Below are positions 23,006 through 35,859 of a stretch of 64,000 bases of DNA, in pieces. A program made the translations under genes and the position numbers. Each line of letters opens with the position of its first letter. The stretch's first letter is position 1. The stretch is taken from the NCBI GenBank assembly GCA_037074705.1, contig CM073593.1:62537501-62601500 (forward strand), given 5' to 3'. The notes beneath the pieces are model-generated. The model did no database searches and was not told the origin of the DNA. It saw nothing but the letters and a program-made list of their open reading frames with translations. Source of the DNA: Zhengitettix transpicula (lineage: Eukaryota; Arthropoda; Insecta; Orthoptera; Tetrigidae).

Positions 23006-23619
23006 TCAACACAGAAACATACACCAATCAACACAGATCGAGTTTTTTTTCCAGACGTGACTGACATCTAAAAGAAAAATTAACAGTTTGTAAATGAGTA
23101 AGAAAAACATTATTAAAAATTCCTGTCAATTGTCGATAATGCATACATAGTAATGAAAGTTGTTTTGTGTTTATTAAAAGCTGAGTGTATATATATAATA
23201 TTAACTCCGAATAATGTTGTTTCTGATAAACACATAATTATAATGAGTTTTTTTGTAATTAGAATGAAGCCTATCAAAAAGGAACACAAATGCGGACTGG
23301 TTATTTTTGAAACTGCAATCTCAACAAAAAATTTCAGTAAACCAATAACGCCTAATCATTTGGACTATTATGATTAATTAATTGCTGGGACCGACTAAGT
23401 ACACCTAGAACCAAACTTTTACCTGACGTGACAAATGTGTAATGAATTTCTTGCAACATTACACATAAGTAAGAAAAATTATTAAACTGTTTTCATATAA
23501 AATTAAATTATATAACATTTTCTGACCCTACGCACTGTCAGTTCAAATGATTTATTTCAAATGTTTATTTTTCCCACTCTCTTGCTATCAAAACCGAATG
23601 AATAGTAACAGTTTTTCAG
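23006..23619. other. AT-rich DNA without recognised genes
   Basis: Nothing seen. Confidence 0.5.
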
Positions 23620-23835
23620 TCATCATTTTAAACTTCTGCCAACAATTGCCAATGGAGCGCGATAAATTCATCATGACCGTACAACCGCTTGATTTCGCAC
23701 ACTTTTATGGGCCACGATCTTATAAGAACCATTTGAAATGTCCAAATAGTTACATATCTGGTTTTCGCGTTCTGAAATCAGTCGCCTGTAAATTTCTACT
23801 CATGGCCTCTACAATTAGAATGTTAATTGTATTTT
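23620..23835. other. GC-richer island, weak regulatory candidate
   Basis: Contains CTTTTATGGGCCACG, with a posterior-Hox-like TTTATGG core, in a balanced patch. The frame at 23547-23846 has no recognised domain. Confidence 0.2.
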
Positions 23836-25859
23836 ATTCCATATAATATTTTTTTCAATGGATCTTTCATGTCCATTTCAAGGATATATGACCTGAAAAT
23901 GATTAAATGTAAAGTATAGTCGAATTTTTATTGATAAAATATTATTTGTGTTAACAGTACCTATATTTGAATTTCGCCACTGCTGCGTTACCACTCTAAA
24001 GATAATCCTTTGTTTATATTATATCTCAAAGACGGTGACGGGATCATCTTTCTTCCACCGGACTCAATCAAGTTCCGAACACCATTATTAAAAGATATGA
24101 CTCATACAATTTCTAAAAAATATTTTACTTCGACAATTTGATACTACTCTGTAGTTTTCTTGACTTGAAGAATCCTGGAAGATCACACCAAAGATTAAAT
24201 AATTTAATAAGTGATCTGGTAGGAGAAAATCAGCAAAAAATTTGATAATGAGAGACAGGAAAACATTATGAATATGGTCTGGAGCAGTCACTATACTTTC
24301 TCACATCTCAGCCTTATGTAGACTGGAGTCATCAACAGACACAGAGATAAATATGTGCATACATAATTAGATAAGCGGAAATAGTGATAATCTGAGTAAT
24401 ATTTACGTGGCAGTTGACCGATTGATTCCACATAAAGCAGTTGGGATTTCAGAGTTATAATTTTATGGCATACGTTACGAGAACTAATGCGGATTTTTTC
24501 ACTCAAGTAACTTATGAAATAATGCACTGTAAAGTCAATATTAACTTGGAGTTTAGTATTAGTAGTATTGACGTGATAGTAATTATTCATATTAATTTTT
24601 ATTATAGAATTTCATGGATTTAGAAGTTAATTTCTATTAATTTTTCCAAAAATCCGAGTTAAAGTAGTGTTCTTTTTTATCTAATAAACATACAAAAATC
24701 CATTGTGTGTGGAAGAATTTTTAATCTAATTTATAATTATTTTTGTGGATATAACTTCTATCAAACCAGGATGGTTCTAAAATTTTATATGATATGCCAC
24801 TCCATCATTCAGTCTATTGACGAAAACATGTCAGGTTATTTATTGAAGTGAGTTTATTTTGTTTGCTGAGTTGCCTGTCCATTAAAATATTGTGGGGGTA
24901 TTTTGGTTGAAAAAAATATTTTTTTATACTCGGTATACTAGAATAATCTGCGTGAGGGATCCATTTCAACACCAGTTCAAATAACGAAAATTATATAGCA
25001 AGTAAACCCTTTCCGTGAGATATTTGCATTTAACGTTGTAACAGGAGATGGAGTTACAAAAATTAGCACTAAAATTAAATGTTTATTTCTTAATACACTA
25101 TCCATATAATCGCTGTTTATCGTGAGTAGTAAGTTGACAAAATACACTATGATAATTTATCTAAATTGTTGGTTTTCTTTTTTTATGTTTTTTTTAAGTG
25201 GGGGTCATCAATATTGTTAATGGCGACTGTACATAATCTAAACATTTTTAATAATCTTAGTGTAGATAGAGTTTTTGTTTCTTTAATAAGAAATGTGAAT
25301 ATAACATTTAATTCTGCCTCCAATGTACATTTACATTTATTATGATCGTGAAATAACTCAAACCTTAAATGAAACTCAAAATAAAGGGCTCTAATTATGT
25401 TTTCTATTGCCAGTACGCTAATATTTAAAAATGTGTCCGGAACACGTATTAACATGACAAAATAATTTAATGAGCTAAAACGATAATAAATAAATTTAAA
25501 GTTGACTTCATCTTGCAGTTTTTAATTAAATATAGAAAATACGTCCAAATATTTGTCATATTGTAGACTTTTATCAGGTGAAAAATATTTTTTATAAATT
25601 TTAATAGAACAGTCAACACCGTTCGAATTAAAACAACGTAAAAAAGATAGTTAAATTTAAATAATATTTTCAGTACTTGGTCCGCACAGAATAAAAGTTA
25701 TAAGTAACTTTTAAAATATTTTAGTAAATTTTACATGATTCATTTATGAGGTTAATATAACTCCATAATTATTTTCAATATTTATGATTTGTGATATTCA
25801 GAGCCAAATGTAATAACTGCTTAAATTATATTGTTTAAATTATATTGACATCCCGTTGA
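23836..25859. other. AT-rich DNA without recognised genes
   Basis: A minus-strand frame at 25183-25455 is open for 90 codons but has no splice context and no family I recognise. Otherwise nothing seen. Confidence 0.5.
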
Positions 25860-26200
25860 TCTGCTATTTCGGTAGAAGAACTAGCCCATATACGGAACAC
25901 CTCCGTCGGAAACAGCAGTACCAAGGTTATCTGCTTCGGAATTACGCTGTTTACCGGTGCATGCAATTAGCGACGCCCATTCGCGTAATTAGCCTCATTC
26001 CACGTTTATTAAATTTTCTCCCATAGGCTATATTTAGGTGCCTGGTTGCTGTTCCATTTGCCTCGATGAGTGTAAGAAGGCTCTTCTTGATCCCTGTCCG
26101 AACCCTAATATTTGCCACCACATCAGCAATACATTACGTGGAAGACTCTATCTTTCATCAAATTTAGCTTTGGTCACCATTGCATGATTTTTTTCGCATA
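25860..26200. other. GC-richer island, candidate regulatory element
   Basis: Two homeodomain-type cores, GCAATTAGC and GTAATTAGCC, occur within about 30 bp (25965-25995) in balanced sequence without a frame. Regulatory role inferred. Confidence 0.35.
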
Positions 26201-26699
26201 TCAAATACGTTGGTAATTAGTTTTTCGCCGTGTCAGTGACGCTGCATGTGCTTTGAAAAAATTCTGATAATTGTAATCTGAATTTAAAATGGCATCGTGA
26301 GACGCCGGATAATTGTACTCGTTACATTTTAGTTAAATTTCCCTGTCAGAAATATAATCTGATAATAATATTATAATGATCTGAGGATGTACTTAGAAGA
26401 ATATTGATAATAATACGAATTTTGCCATTGAGATTTTGGTTTTTGATATAGTAATTGGAACGAATTAAAAAGTGTAAAAATTAATTTGAAGATAACGAAA
26501 TTTAGCCAGTAAATAAGTATGTATCACCTTGAACACTGACACCTGAAACGGCGCACTGATCTCGTTTTTGAGCGATATCACCTGCCAGAGTAAGTTCGTC
26601 ATGTATTCATTATTTCATGCAACATATAAATATTTTGTGAGGTAGTACTTTTTTTGGTTTGAGCATTTGTTTTCTAAACATGTCTGTATTTTTTATTTA
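26201..26699. other. AT-rich DNA without recognised genes
   Basis: Nothing seen. Confidence 0.5.
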
Positions 26700-27420
26700 A
26701 ATTCCGTAATTACAGTAAGGCGAAAGTCTGCATAGAGAAGTTGCCGGAGAAGAAAGAGCAAGGGCGCCTGCGATGGCGCAATGCGGCCTAAGCCGCATTA
26801 CGGAGAAAAGAAAATGGGAAAGAAGTAATTGGCTGTAGGGCAGTAAACATAGGCGAGTGTTGCACTCCTTGAGGCAGGTGAATTATACATTGTGAAGTTG
26901 GTAGCGCTGGCGTGCGGGTAAATATTGCAGGAGTGGCGAGCCTTTCTGCGGCCCAGCGCGTGTTTGTCCTGGCAAATGGATTGCTGGACCACTCCGGCCG
27001 AGTAGAAAAGAAGCGGAACACAACCAAGTATTAAATTACAACGCTGCCAGCTGCCCTCCACGACGTGATCCACGGCCGGAACGAGACAATTGTTCCCGGC
27101 TATGAAAGCCACAAATCACTCACGAATTGAACTTACTGCCATTTAGACCTTACAAAACTGGAAACTATAGCCGAATGATTTACAGTTACCGTGGAGGCAC
27201 GAAAATGATAATTTCTCGTGTTTCCGATCCTGTGTACTCACACGATCTTTGTCATTATCCACTGAAACGTACACCGCTTTCACAGGGGGATTATTATATG
27301 GCTACAGAGAGCTCAGACATAATTCTATACCACACTGGCTCTCACACATGGGAACACGTCAGGTGTTGTGTTCGCTACAAACAGATTCACAGATCTCTGC
27401 AACCGGATATTATATAAGCT
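26700..27420. other. GC-richer island, candidate regulatory element
   Basis: One of the longest balanced stretches in the window. It contains the hairpin at 26780-26799, CGCAATGCGGC (26777-26787, shared with 17120-17130) and several CGG-rich blocks. Minus-strand frames at 26788-27112 overlap each other in different frames and are unrecognised, so a coding exon is possible but not supported. Confidence 0.35.
26780..26799. repeat. Short perfect inverted repeat
   Basis: AATGCGGC, loop CTAA, GCCGCATT: an 8-bp perfect stem. It could be a protein-binding palindrome or a small hairpin; no larger precursor-like fold is evident. Confidence 0.7.
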
Positions 27421-27704
27421 CTTGTGTTTGGGAGACCTTAACATCAGGATCCTTTATTAGCTTATTAATGTTAATGTTAATACTGAAATGTATGATTAAT
27501 CAGTGTCTGTAAACAAATTCTGTAAATACTATACACATTTCTCGCATAAAATTAACGTCAAAACACGTCCAAATTTTGATAAATGCGAATTTAATTTATT
27601 TATAAGGCGCGGAAATCCCCAAAAATAATCAATATCAACGTGAACTTTAGCACGAGGTATAAGTTATAGAAGAAAGACAAAAGTTATTAATTCCTGACTA
27701 GAAT
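27421..27704. other. AT-rich DNA without recognised genes
   Basis: Nothing seen. Confidence 0.5.
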
Positions 27705-28165
27705 AATTATATATAGCTCTGTCTACAATATTGTATACCATAGCTCTCTTTTGGTTTGGAGGATGATTCACTATCACCAAATCAAAGGTTCTCCCATGGG
27801 ACGCCCCCTGAGTAATTTTTTCTGAGATATTATGAGAGTATTCTTTGACTTTCTCTACTTCCTGTCCAACCGCTTTGCTACTTCAGATATGTAGATGAAA
27901 TTATTTGTATTGTTAACACCTCTCAAATCAACCTTATAGTCAATACTTTCAATAATTATCGTCCCATCTTACAATTCATCCATGATCTTGAATCTAACAA
28001 CTCTTGATGTCACCGTATTCATTCACAAAACTTCCATTCTCACCAATTGGTTCACAAAACCTTCATACTCTGAACGTGTTATCTTTCTGGTCATCCTCCA
28101 AACAATCTTGTAGACAGAGCTATATTACTTTCTAACTCCAAGTTCCATCAATAGAATAATTTAAT
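27705..28165. pseudogene. Penelope-like reverse transcriptase fragments, rearranged
   Basis: Plus-strand part (about 27780-28165): an SPMGRPLSNFF block (27790 on) matches the conserved SPMG.PLS box of Penelope-like RTs. FRYVDE (27882-27899) is the catalytic YVDD box with the second Asp replaced by Glu. A QFIHDLE block and a WFTKPSYSERV block follow, in three different frames because of small indels. It then reaches the GAGCTATATTACT region shared with 16265-16345. Minus-strand part (about 27711-27767): an inverted piece matching the DHPPNQKRAIVYRA region of the element at 15545-16400. The two pieces are head to head, so this copy is both inverted and dead. Same family as 15545-16400. Confidence 0.7.
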
Positions 28166-29029
28166 ACATATTAAAACTGGTACAGAAAACTCTTGCTGGC
28201 TATGTCAGAGAAGCACTCTCAGTATTAATTTAAAGTTAATCGTGGATCTTCGAAGCTTGTCAACGGTTAAGAAACCTGTCAGTTACAAAAAATTTCATCT
28301 GGCATCTTCGTTGATCCAACGCTTTTCTCGTTGGATTTCTCTTTTTTTTTCAGAATACTGCGCCATTTTATTTCCCAAATTCATGTTTTATAAACTAGTT
28401 ACCAACTCTGTTATCCTGCAAGTTTCTTCCTAGCTGGATGTGGTGCTATGTTGACCTGATCCTGGGCTGCGAAACCTACTATCTGAGTATCAGTTCTCAT
28501 GATTACCAAAAATTAGTGGATCTGAGAGATCATATGAATCCCGTCATATTATACTGTCAATCATAATCTTGTCTCCTAGCAGCTTGCTTTCCCACACTCG
28601 GTCATCGCCGTCATTTTATGATAATATTGCTTCAAAGGGTGACTGTCGACAATGTCAGGAGTTGAAATCCCGATACCCTGGCACCGCTGAGGAAAAATGT
28701 TCTTAACTCTTGATAATAGACAATAAAAATATAAATCAAACGAAATACATAATAAAAACCCTAATGTCACCGAATTCTGGCATACAGATGTCGAATATTT
28801 AATAAACTTGTAATATTTTGGTTTATCAGTGTAACATAATAAATATTGAATACATATTTAACGAAACAGAAATTGACTAATGTTTTACAATGTACAAATA
28901 TGAAAGAATTTTTTTTCTATTAAATATATGATGAAATAATTTTCTGAGAACTATGCGAGCTTCTGTTTCTGTAGTGTCTATTATATTTTTATTTTTTAAA
29001 TAAATTTGATTTAGTTTTCGTAAATTACC
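28166..29029. other. AT-rich DNA without recognised genes
   Basis: Nothing supported beyond the possible tail of the preceding element. Confidence 0.5.
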
Positions 29030-29355
29030 TTCACTGCAATTAATATTATATACATATAACGTACTGGTTCCTCCATTACCTACGCAGTTCATAATCAATG
29101 TAAGTTATCAGAACTCATGCTGTAGATATGATGCAACCCGCGTTACTTATAGTTCATTCAGTAGTGTGTCACGTTTATATTATTTCAAATTAAATTGAAT
29201 AGTTTTATTAAATTCCCTTCACTGCAATTAATATTATATATATATTTATACTGTACTGGTACGGCCATTACCTATAAAATTCATAATGAAAATTAGATAA
29301 ATGACTCATGTTGTAGACATGATGTAACCCCTGTTATTTATAGTTAATAATTCCA
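29030..29355. repeat. Diverged tandem duplication, about 188-bp period
   Basis: TTCACTGCAATTAATATTA at 29030 recurs at 29218. The similarity continues through CCATTACCTA, ATTCATAAT, ACTCATG(C/T)TGTAGA and a TTATAGTT(C/A)A block. Unit 2 is clearly diverged from unit 1. Confidence 0.75.
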
Positions 29356-29859
29356 TTAACTATGTCCGTGATGATCACAAAGACTTTATTTCTTGGTTTC
29401 TCATTTGGATGAATAATGTTGAAATGTTTTTCATTACTGTTCCAAATATTTGAATAGTTACTTCTTCTATTTATTTTACTAATCGTTTACATCTTTCTTC
29501 ATCATTGATCATTTTTTATATTTATCTTTAACCAAACATGATATTTAGATTTTCTCTCTTCTGTTACATCTACTGTTGGTTTTCTATACTGAAATTTTTG
29601 CTTTTCTTCTACGTTAACTTTATTCAGACAATGTTAAATCCGATAGATTTTTACAATTAATTTCAGAAAAACCAAAATTTATTATCAATATTTCTAACCT
29701 TACTACTGATACTTCTTTATGAAAAATATCTAAAAGGTGTAGTAGAATAAATAAAATATGAGGTAAATCTCTTAATCATATCTGAAACTAATTTCCTGTT
29801 CTCATGTTAACAACAGACATATCCGATTTCAGCGAACAATTTATTTATTTGGTAGTCTC
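29356..29859. other. AT-rich DNA without recognised genes
   Basis: Nothing seen. Confidence 0.5.
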
Positions 29860-30125
29860 AGAAAAATTGCTTTTTGGTTCCCTGAACGATATGGTAGGCA
29901 GTAAAATTATTCGTCAACACGTAGCTTGATCCGCTAATGTTATAGCGAATATGCACGCCTGGCTGTGCATAATCCCCCCAAATGTTGTTTATCGGATATA
30001 CTGAGAGCCTCAACATCCGCTTCGTGCATATCTCTTCAGCAGCCACTAGATCTCTGGACCGTGCGGAAATTGTGAATCACGTCCCGTAAGATATTCTGTG
30101 CGCGTTAGTAATTACATAACACGCA
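29860..30125. other. GC-richer island, candidate regulatory element
   Basis: Balanced patch with AGGCAGTAAAATTATT near the left end (close to the GGCAGTAATTA word of other islands), CATAATCCCCCC and GTAATTAC. A minus-strand frame at 29858-30046 is unrecognised. Confidence 0.3.
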
Positions 30126-30790
30126 TGCAACAGATACCAAATCCGATCAAAAATCTAGAAAAGTTTTTTCTTTGTTTCTTTTTTAACTCCCTTAACTTTC
30201 CTCACTGATAAATTTATAACATTGATAACACGATAGATTTAACTATACAGATAATTGTTCATAGTTGTTAGTCTCGAGGCTCAGTAATGGGATTTGATAT
30301 CATAAAAATTCTTAGCTTTATATTGTTCATAGATTAAATTAGTCCTTCGCTGAAGAAATATGACAAGTTAACAAACATATAATAACATAGAAACAAATTA
30401 CACGAGTAAAATTTTATTAAATAAAAATTAAATATATTTATGAAAAATATAAAACTATGATACAGATATTACGAAATTTACACATACGATAAATAGGAAA
30501 AAATGCATAAATCATAGAAAAAAATAAATAAATTAAAGAAACTCATATTAAATATGTCAGAAAACTTCATATAAATATTGTAAAATACTACTACTAAAAT
30601 AAGTCAATACTGAATTGGATTTAAGTTGATGAAATGTTTACCGAAATTACAACGCTAAATGCATTAATATCCAACCAATACATTCATTTTTAATCGAAGA
30701 ATCATAATAGAATAAAGAAATAAATTGGTTATAATTCAGACAAAATTCCAATGTAACCCTAATGGTGTCTTAAATTAAGGATATGTTGCC

Positions 30791-30796
<6 letters not shown>

Positions 30797-30826
<30 letters not shown>
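30797..30826. repeat. (TA)n microsatellite
   Basis: About 15 TA dinucleotides. Confidence 0.95.
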
Positions 30827-30828
<2 letters not shown>

Positions 30829-32223
30829 ACTTTTTAATAAATTTTTATTTAAATTTAAATGTCAGGTAATTAAAAATTTTAAGAGCTACATAACTATTAA
30901 AAAAAGATTAACATTTGATCAAAAACAAATAGTATGTAATTTGTGAAAACAAATAATTTATATTTAAAATGAACGATAATGTACGTTATTTATATTGAAT
31001 TTCTGGATTGTGCTGTCAGCGGAAATAAATTTGTTGGTAGTCAGAGACTGTTTAACTTGAAAAGAAGAAGTGTTTCAATAATTGTAACATTTTCATGAAA
31101 ATAGCATTAAAATTTCGTTTCATACCTGATCTAAATAAACGTTAATGATCAATATAAGTAATACTCTTTATTACTCCATACTAACTGTCATCAACTATCA
31201 TTTCCTTTACTAAATTAATTAAGCAAAATATCAGTAAATATTGAATAGGTAACGTAGATATTGTAAATTATGAGCTTATTGGATCTGGTATTGAAGTGTA
31301 TATCAGGGATACAGTTACTGAACATCTTTTTCCCATACTTAAGCGAGGAATGGTGGGCACGTATATTTTTGCATAAATAAATAATACATACGCCGATGTT
31401 GCATGGTCGCTCTCGAATACGAGTGGAAACTCAATACGTTGCAGAGTACTGACTCCACTCTTTCTTAAATATTTATTTCCACCTCAATACCGGGGAACTT
31501 CGAAATAATAATTCCTAAATATGTCACAAAATTTGACGTAAATACAACGCTTGAGGGAGAAAATATCTATTGAAAAATGATAACGCGGAAAACAAGATTT
31601 AGAAAAATCACAATTAAATAAAACTATTTTAATATTACAATTTCACAGATTTCAATTATTGATACTATATTTAGATATTTCCACACGTCGAAGTACTTAA
31701 CGCCCAGGCTGCATTAAAATCTGTAATTAAAATTAAATTTAAAAATTTTTGATCAATATATTTGAGATAATCGTAAACGTACTATCGATAATCATCGCCA
31801 GTCACACTAAGAATTTAAACGACTTTACCTTCAAATTAAAACTTATTCTTTCCAAAGAAGCAGTACATTACTCTTAAAAAAATAACAAATATTTAATTCT
31901 CAGCACATAGACATAGAACATTGAACACTACACACAGTGTCCAAAATACTGTTATTAGAAATGTCTAACAACCTCTTTCAAATAATTCTTAGCGAGAAAC
32001 ATTACAAAATTTAAATCGCTATTTGTTTGTCTATTTATTCCATTAGACCTCTATCGTGGAAGTATAACATTCTAAATATTTTTGAAAAATACGTAAATGA
32101 GAAATTTAAATATGAGAAACACAAGTCACGAGAAATATTGGGAAACTGGAGTAATTATATTAAAGTTTCCCGATGATTCTCTTAACGTGTTTTATATTAA
32201 ATTTCACATTTACCTACTTTTTC

Positions 32224-32233
<10 letters not shown>

Positions 32234-32258
<25 letters not shown>
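32234..32258. repeat. (TA)n microsatellite
   Basis: About 12 TA dinucleotides, preceded by shorter TA runs. Confidence 0.95.
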
Positions 32259-32759
32259 ATGTTATACTTACACATTGGAGGTCTATTGGTGTCAATAAAC
32301 AAATATTGATCGAATTAAATTATCTAATGATTTATTAAACATTTCTAATAATAATTTTTTCCACGTTGTGTATATTATTCAATATTTTAGGTCATAATCC
32401 TGAGAATTAAATATTTATAAACGATTTGACGAGTGAGGTACTGCGTCATTACAAATAATAGTTTTAATTTGAAGATTAAGTCGTTTAAATTCTGGGTGTG
32501 ACCAGTAACGTGTTTCGATAGTACATTTGCTTGTATTTCTTTGGCCATTATTCACCGTAATAATGCACGATAGTCGTTGAAAAAAGTATATAAAAGACAT
32601 CGACGTATGAATAGACATTATATACGAGTTAAACTAATTTATCTTATCAGTATATGAGGTAGTTTAGTGATTAATAGCTGTTACATAATAGGTTTGCGTC
32701 TGACTTGAATAAAAATTATATATAAAGTATTTTTTGTAATTTATTTAATATTTGTATTG

Positions 32760-33600
32760 TCAGCGTAATAATAGTGGCCTAGTATACAACAGTCAGCGTT
32801 CCGTAAGTGTGGTGCTTGAGAGTATTATTGTCGGCGTTTTATAATGTGGAAAAGCGTTGACGAGACTTCAGTACAGTCTCCAATCTGAATTAAGAACCAG
32901 TACAGTAAAGACAATTGGTTGCTAGGTGTTGGATGAACACATTCTAGAAGGAAATTTATGAAAGTAAAACTAAAGTTATGGAATCAGGTTTTAAAATGTG
33001 GTAATACGTTGATGAGAGAGATATAACTCAGCGGCGATTTAAAACCGATCGGTTTATCCACTAAAACATTTTATAGGACTTCATTGTCTGTGAATATGTG
33101 GAGATTTGGTTTATTGTGCTGACTGAGGTTGTGAACAATGATATACCTTGACCTGGTTAATAAAATCCTTTTAAATTATTATCGAAGTGAATAGGTAGTG
33201 TTTTATGAGAGCAGCTCTGATTATTTGGTTTGTACGAAAATTCCATTGTAAACCTAGTATAAAATTTCATACCATCAAATTTCTTAAGATTTCATAAAAT
33301 TCCTTCAGATTTCAATATATTTTCTCTATGTTCATATTTCTTATGTAAATTTAATTCAATATTCTGTAACATTTTATTATATTTAATTTGGTTGTCATTG
33401 CGGATTACTATAACTGTTTGAGACCCGGTAAGCGGCCCTGAAGTATTAAGAGTATCAACAAAACTGTTAAAGTTTTGTACAAAGAAATTACTATATATAA
33501 ATTTGTAATAAACGTTTGTATTTAAAATTTAAATTATTTCATTTACCTATTCATAACCATATTACCACATGAATTGTCACCCCAACGTGGTGACGTTTTA
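32760..33600 (+). mobile_element. Possible LTR-like stretch
   Basis: Balanced composition over 200-300 bp, a GACCCGGTAAGCGGCCCTGAAG block that loosely parallels the GACCCTGAGGTACAGAG block of LTR family 1, and an ATTGTCACCCCAACGTGG string at the right end resembling the sequence just inside many LTR elements. An (AT)28 run follows at 33625. I found no clear TG...CA ends, so the boundaries and the call are uncertain. Confidence 0.3.
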
Positions 33601-33618
33601 TTATTTTGAATAGTACAA

Positions 33619-33624
<6 letters not shown>

Positions 33625-33680
<56 letters not shown>
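33625..33680. repeat. (AT)28 microsatellite
   Basis: 56 bases of alternating AT, the longest in the window. Confidence 0.98.
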
Positions 33681-33682
<2 letters not shown>

Positions 33683-34580
33683 TAATATTTAGCGTCCAAT
33701 AAAAATACATGTTAAACCAATTAAACCAAACAATTAAACAAACAATTAAAATTTACAAAAGTAGTTAAGACAAATAAATTTAAATTTAAATTATCAGTTA
33801 ATATTTTACAATAAAAATGACTATTTCCCAGGGTCGATTACTGGGCATATAATAAAGAAAATACTTGTTAAACAATTAAATTTTAGCTATCATGGAATTA
33901 ATTCATCAATAGATTATTACAATGAAAAACATAAAATATGAACTTTAAATTCTAAAAGAACTCGAAAATCTGACGATAATTTTTTTTACTTACGAGTTTA
34001 CAGATAGTAATTTTGTGAACTTTTACCTTAATATTTCTGTTACTCAAAAAAATTGACTCGTTCATACACACGCACGCACGCACACTTGTTACACTTTATA
34101 GACAGGCCATTTTTATACACCGACCTTTAGTTTGACAAAATGATTTGGTTCACTGTTCGTTTAACAAATCTTATTAGCTCGTTCCGAAGTTTGTTAACTG
34201 CTTGATGCAGTTACATGGGCTCCCTAAATCGAAGAAAGTGGTCTAACTTGAGAATATAATAATTTAGACTCAGCTCTCTAAATATTTATCTTCGAATTTA
34301 CGTAGTTATCTGCTCACAGACTGCAACATGTAAAATTTCCTAAATGTTTTAGCTGTTGTGTTACATATATCGAGACGCTTTCTGGATTTTCTCCTTCTCG
34401 TATGTCCACTGCTAGATTCCCGAGAAGACTGAAACACACTCCACGTCTATCGAACCAACATCTACAATACCAGCAAACATTGCATTATTGTATACGACTT
34501 GTGTGTTTCTATGCCGCCGACAATGCTAGTACAAATTCTTTTCATTAATTAATTATTTCCTTTTAATTACCACAATATAT
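33681..34580. other. AT-rich DNA without recognised genes
   Basis: Includes a short CACGCACGCACGCACAC run near 34070. A balanced patch at 34340-34500 has no frame. Confidence 0.5.
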
Positions 34581-35640
34581 TGTAATATCCAGTTAAGAAG
34601 GACATAAATTTTGTTCTTATTTCATCAGATTTGTTTACCAACTCAGACTGGGGATTCTTGAGTGGTTTGTATAAAAAGAAAGATAATAATAAAATGATGG
34701 ATAAGCGGCTCTTAGAGAAAGGGAGTACTAAAAATGGACGTTTTGCGGCTCTTAGAGCTAATGGATTTGACAGACATCTGGACGGAACCCTAAAGGCATA
34801 ATGACAGAAGTTTTATGGACGTACAATTATATTAAAAGGAAATGTTTATTTTATATGTATTGAGTGGCTCTCAGAGCGTGAGAAAGCCAACAGTTGGTGT
34901 TTGTTTGGCGAAAGTGAAAACTCAAAAACTGTGAAAAGAAAGGAATATTCTGGAGCGGGGGAAGCAGATAAAAGGAGTTGACTGGAGTGTGGTGGCAGAG
35001 TTGGACTGGATACCTAAGAGCAGTTGGACAGGAGACCTCAAGGCAGATGGACGTGAGAGTTGGAGGGAGTTGGACGTAAGAGTTGGAAGGAGATGGACAT
35101 GGTGTGTGGCGAGAATCTGAACGTGGAAGACATAGGAGTTTAAATGTAGACCGCAAAGGAGGAGGACGTGGAGGCGGTGATAAATATTCGGTCAAATTGA
35201 ATGGTGGCCGTGCCTAAAAATAAAATAAACATTTTAGTCCATGCAAGCTTTCAGTAGTCGGGATACCAAAAGGATGAAGTGAACGTGTCTGTGGAGCGTG
35301 TGTAAAAGTCTGTGTACAGAATGGCATTGTAGATTAAAGAGCATTCCTGAAAACCCCAAATAAAAATTTAAGTAGACATTCAGTAATAAATTATGTAAAT
35401 TGTTAAATACGGGTAATGAGTCAGATTTCGTTTCATTTCGTTTTTCATTTTATTTAATTGCATGGTTTAAATTGTAAGTTTTAGTTTTCCGTTTCCTTAT
35501 CAACCCAGTAAAGACCCTGGGGTACAGAGTCTGATTTATAAAATGTATTCTAGATTAATAAAATTGTTTTGTTTATAAAATTTATAACTTGTTTAATTTA
35601 AATTCCTATAATCATAACTATTAAAGAGTGGGGTATTACA
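34581..35640 (+). mobile_element. Solo LTR, family 1, copy 2
   Basis: Same ends (TGTAATA...GTATTACA) and same order of blocks as 9604-10711. It differs by an extra roughly 95-bp stretch built from repeats of the type AGTTGGACGTGAGAGTTGGA (about 34980-35090), and by a deletion near the right end. The flanks are AT-rich; an AT run follows from 35644. No internal coding region is attached. Confidence 0.75.
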
Positions 35641-35859
35641 ATGTATATATATATAGCTTCTTATAATCTTTTTTCAATTGCAACTAATATTTATTTAAAG
35701 TGGATATCGATTGAATATTATTAATTCAGACTGATCAAAACTGATTGTAAAGCATATAATAAATAACGTGACTAGAAAATATTTTCAAATCGGCGAGTGA
35801 AATTCCTGAGTTATAAAATCCACGAATGAATATGTCAGACTGGTTTCATTGAGTCGCAG

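Larger units (their letters stand above)
30126..32759. other. Very AT-rich DNA, no recognised genes
   Basis: Contains two TA-microsatellites (listed separately) and a balanced patch at 31330-31510 (GCGAGGAATGGTGGGCACG) that may be another island. Nothing else seen. Confidence 0.5.

Noticed and set aside
32650..32670. TGAGGTAGTTTAGTGA, let-7-like start
   Set aside because: Similarity ends after ten bases and there is no pairing arm.
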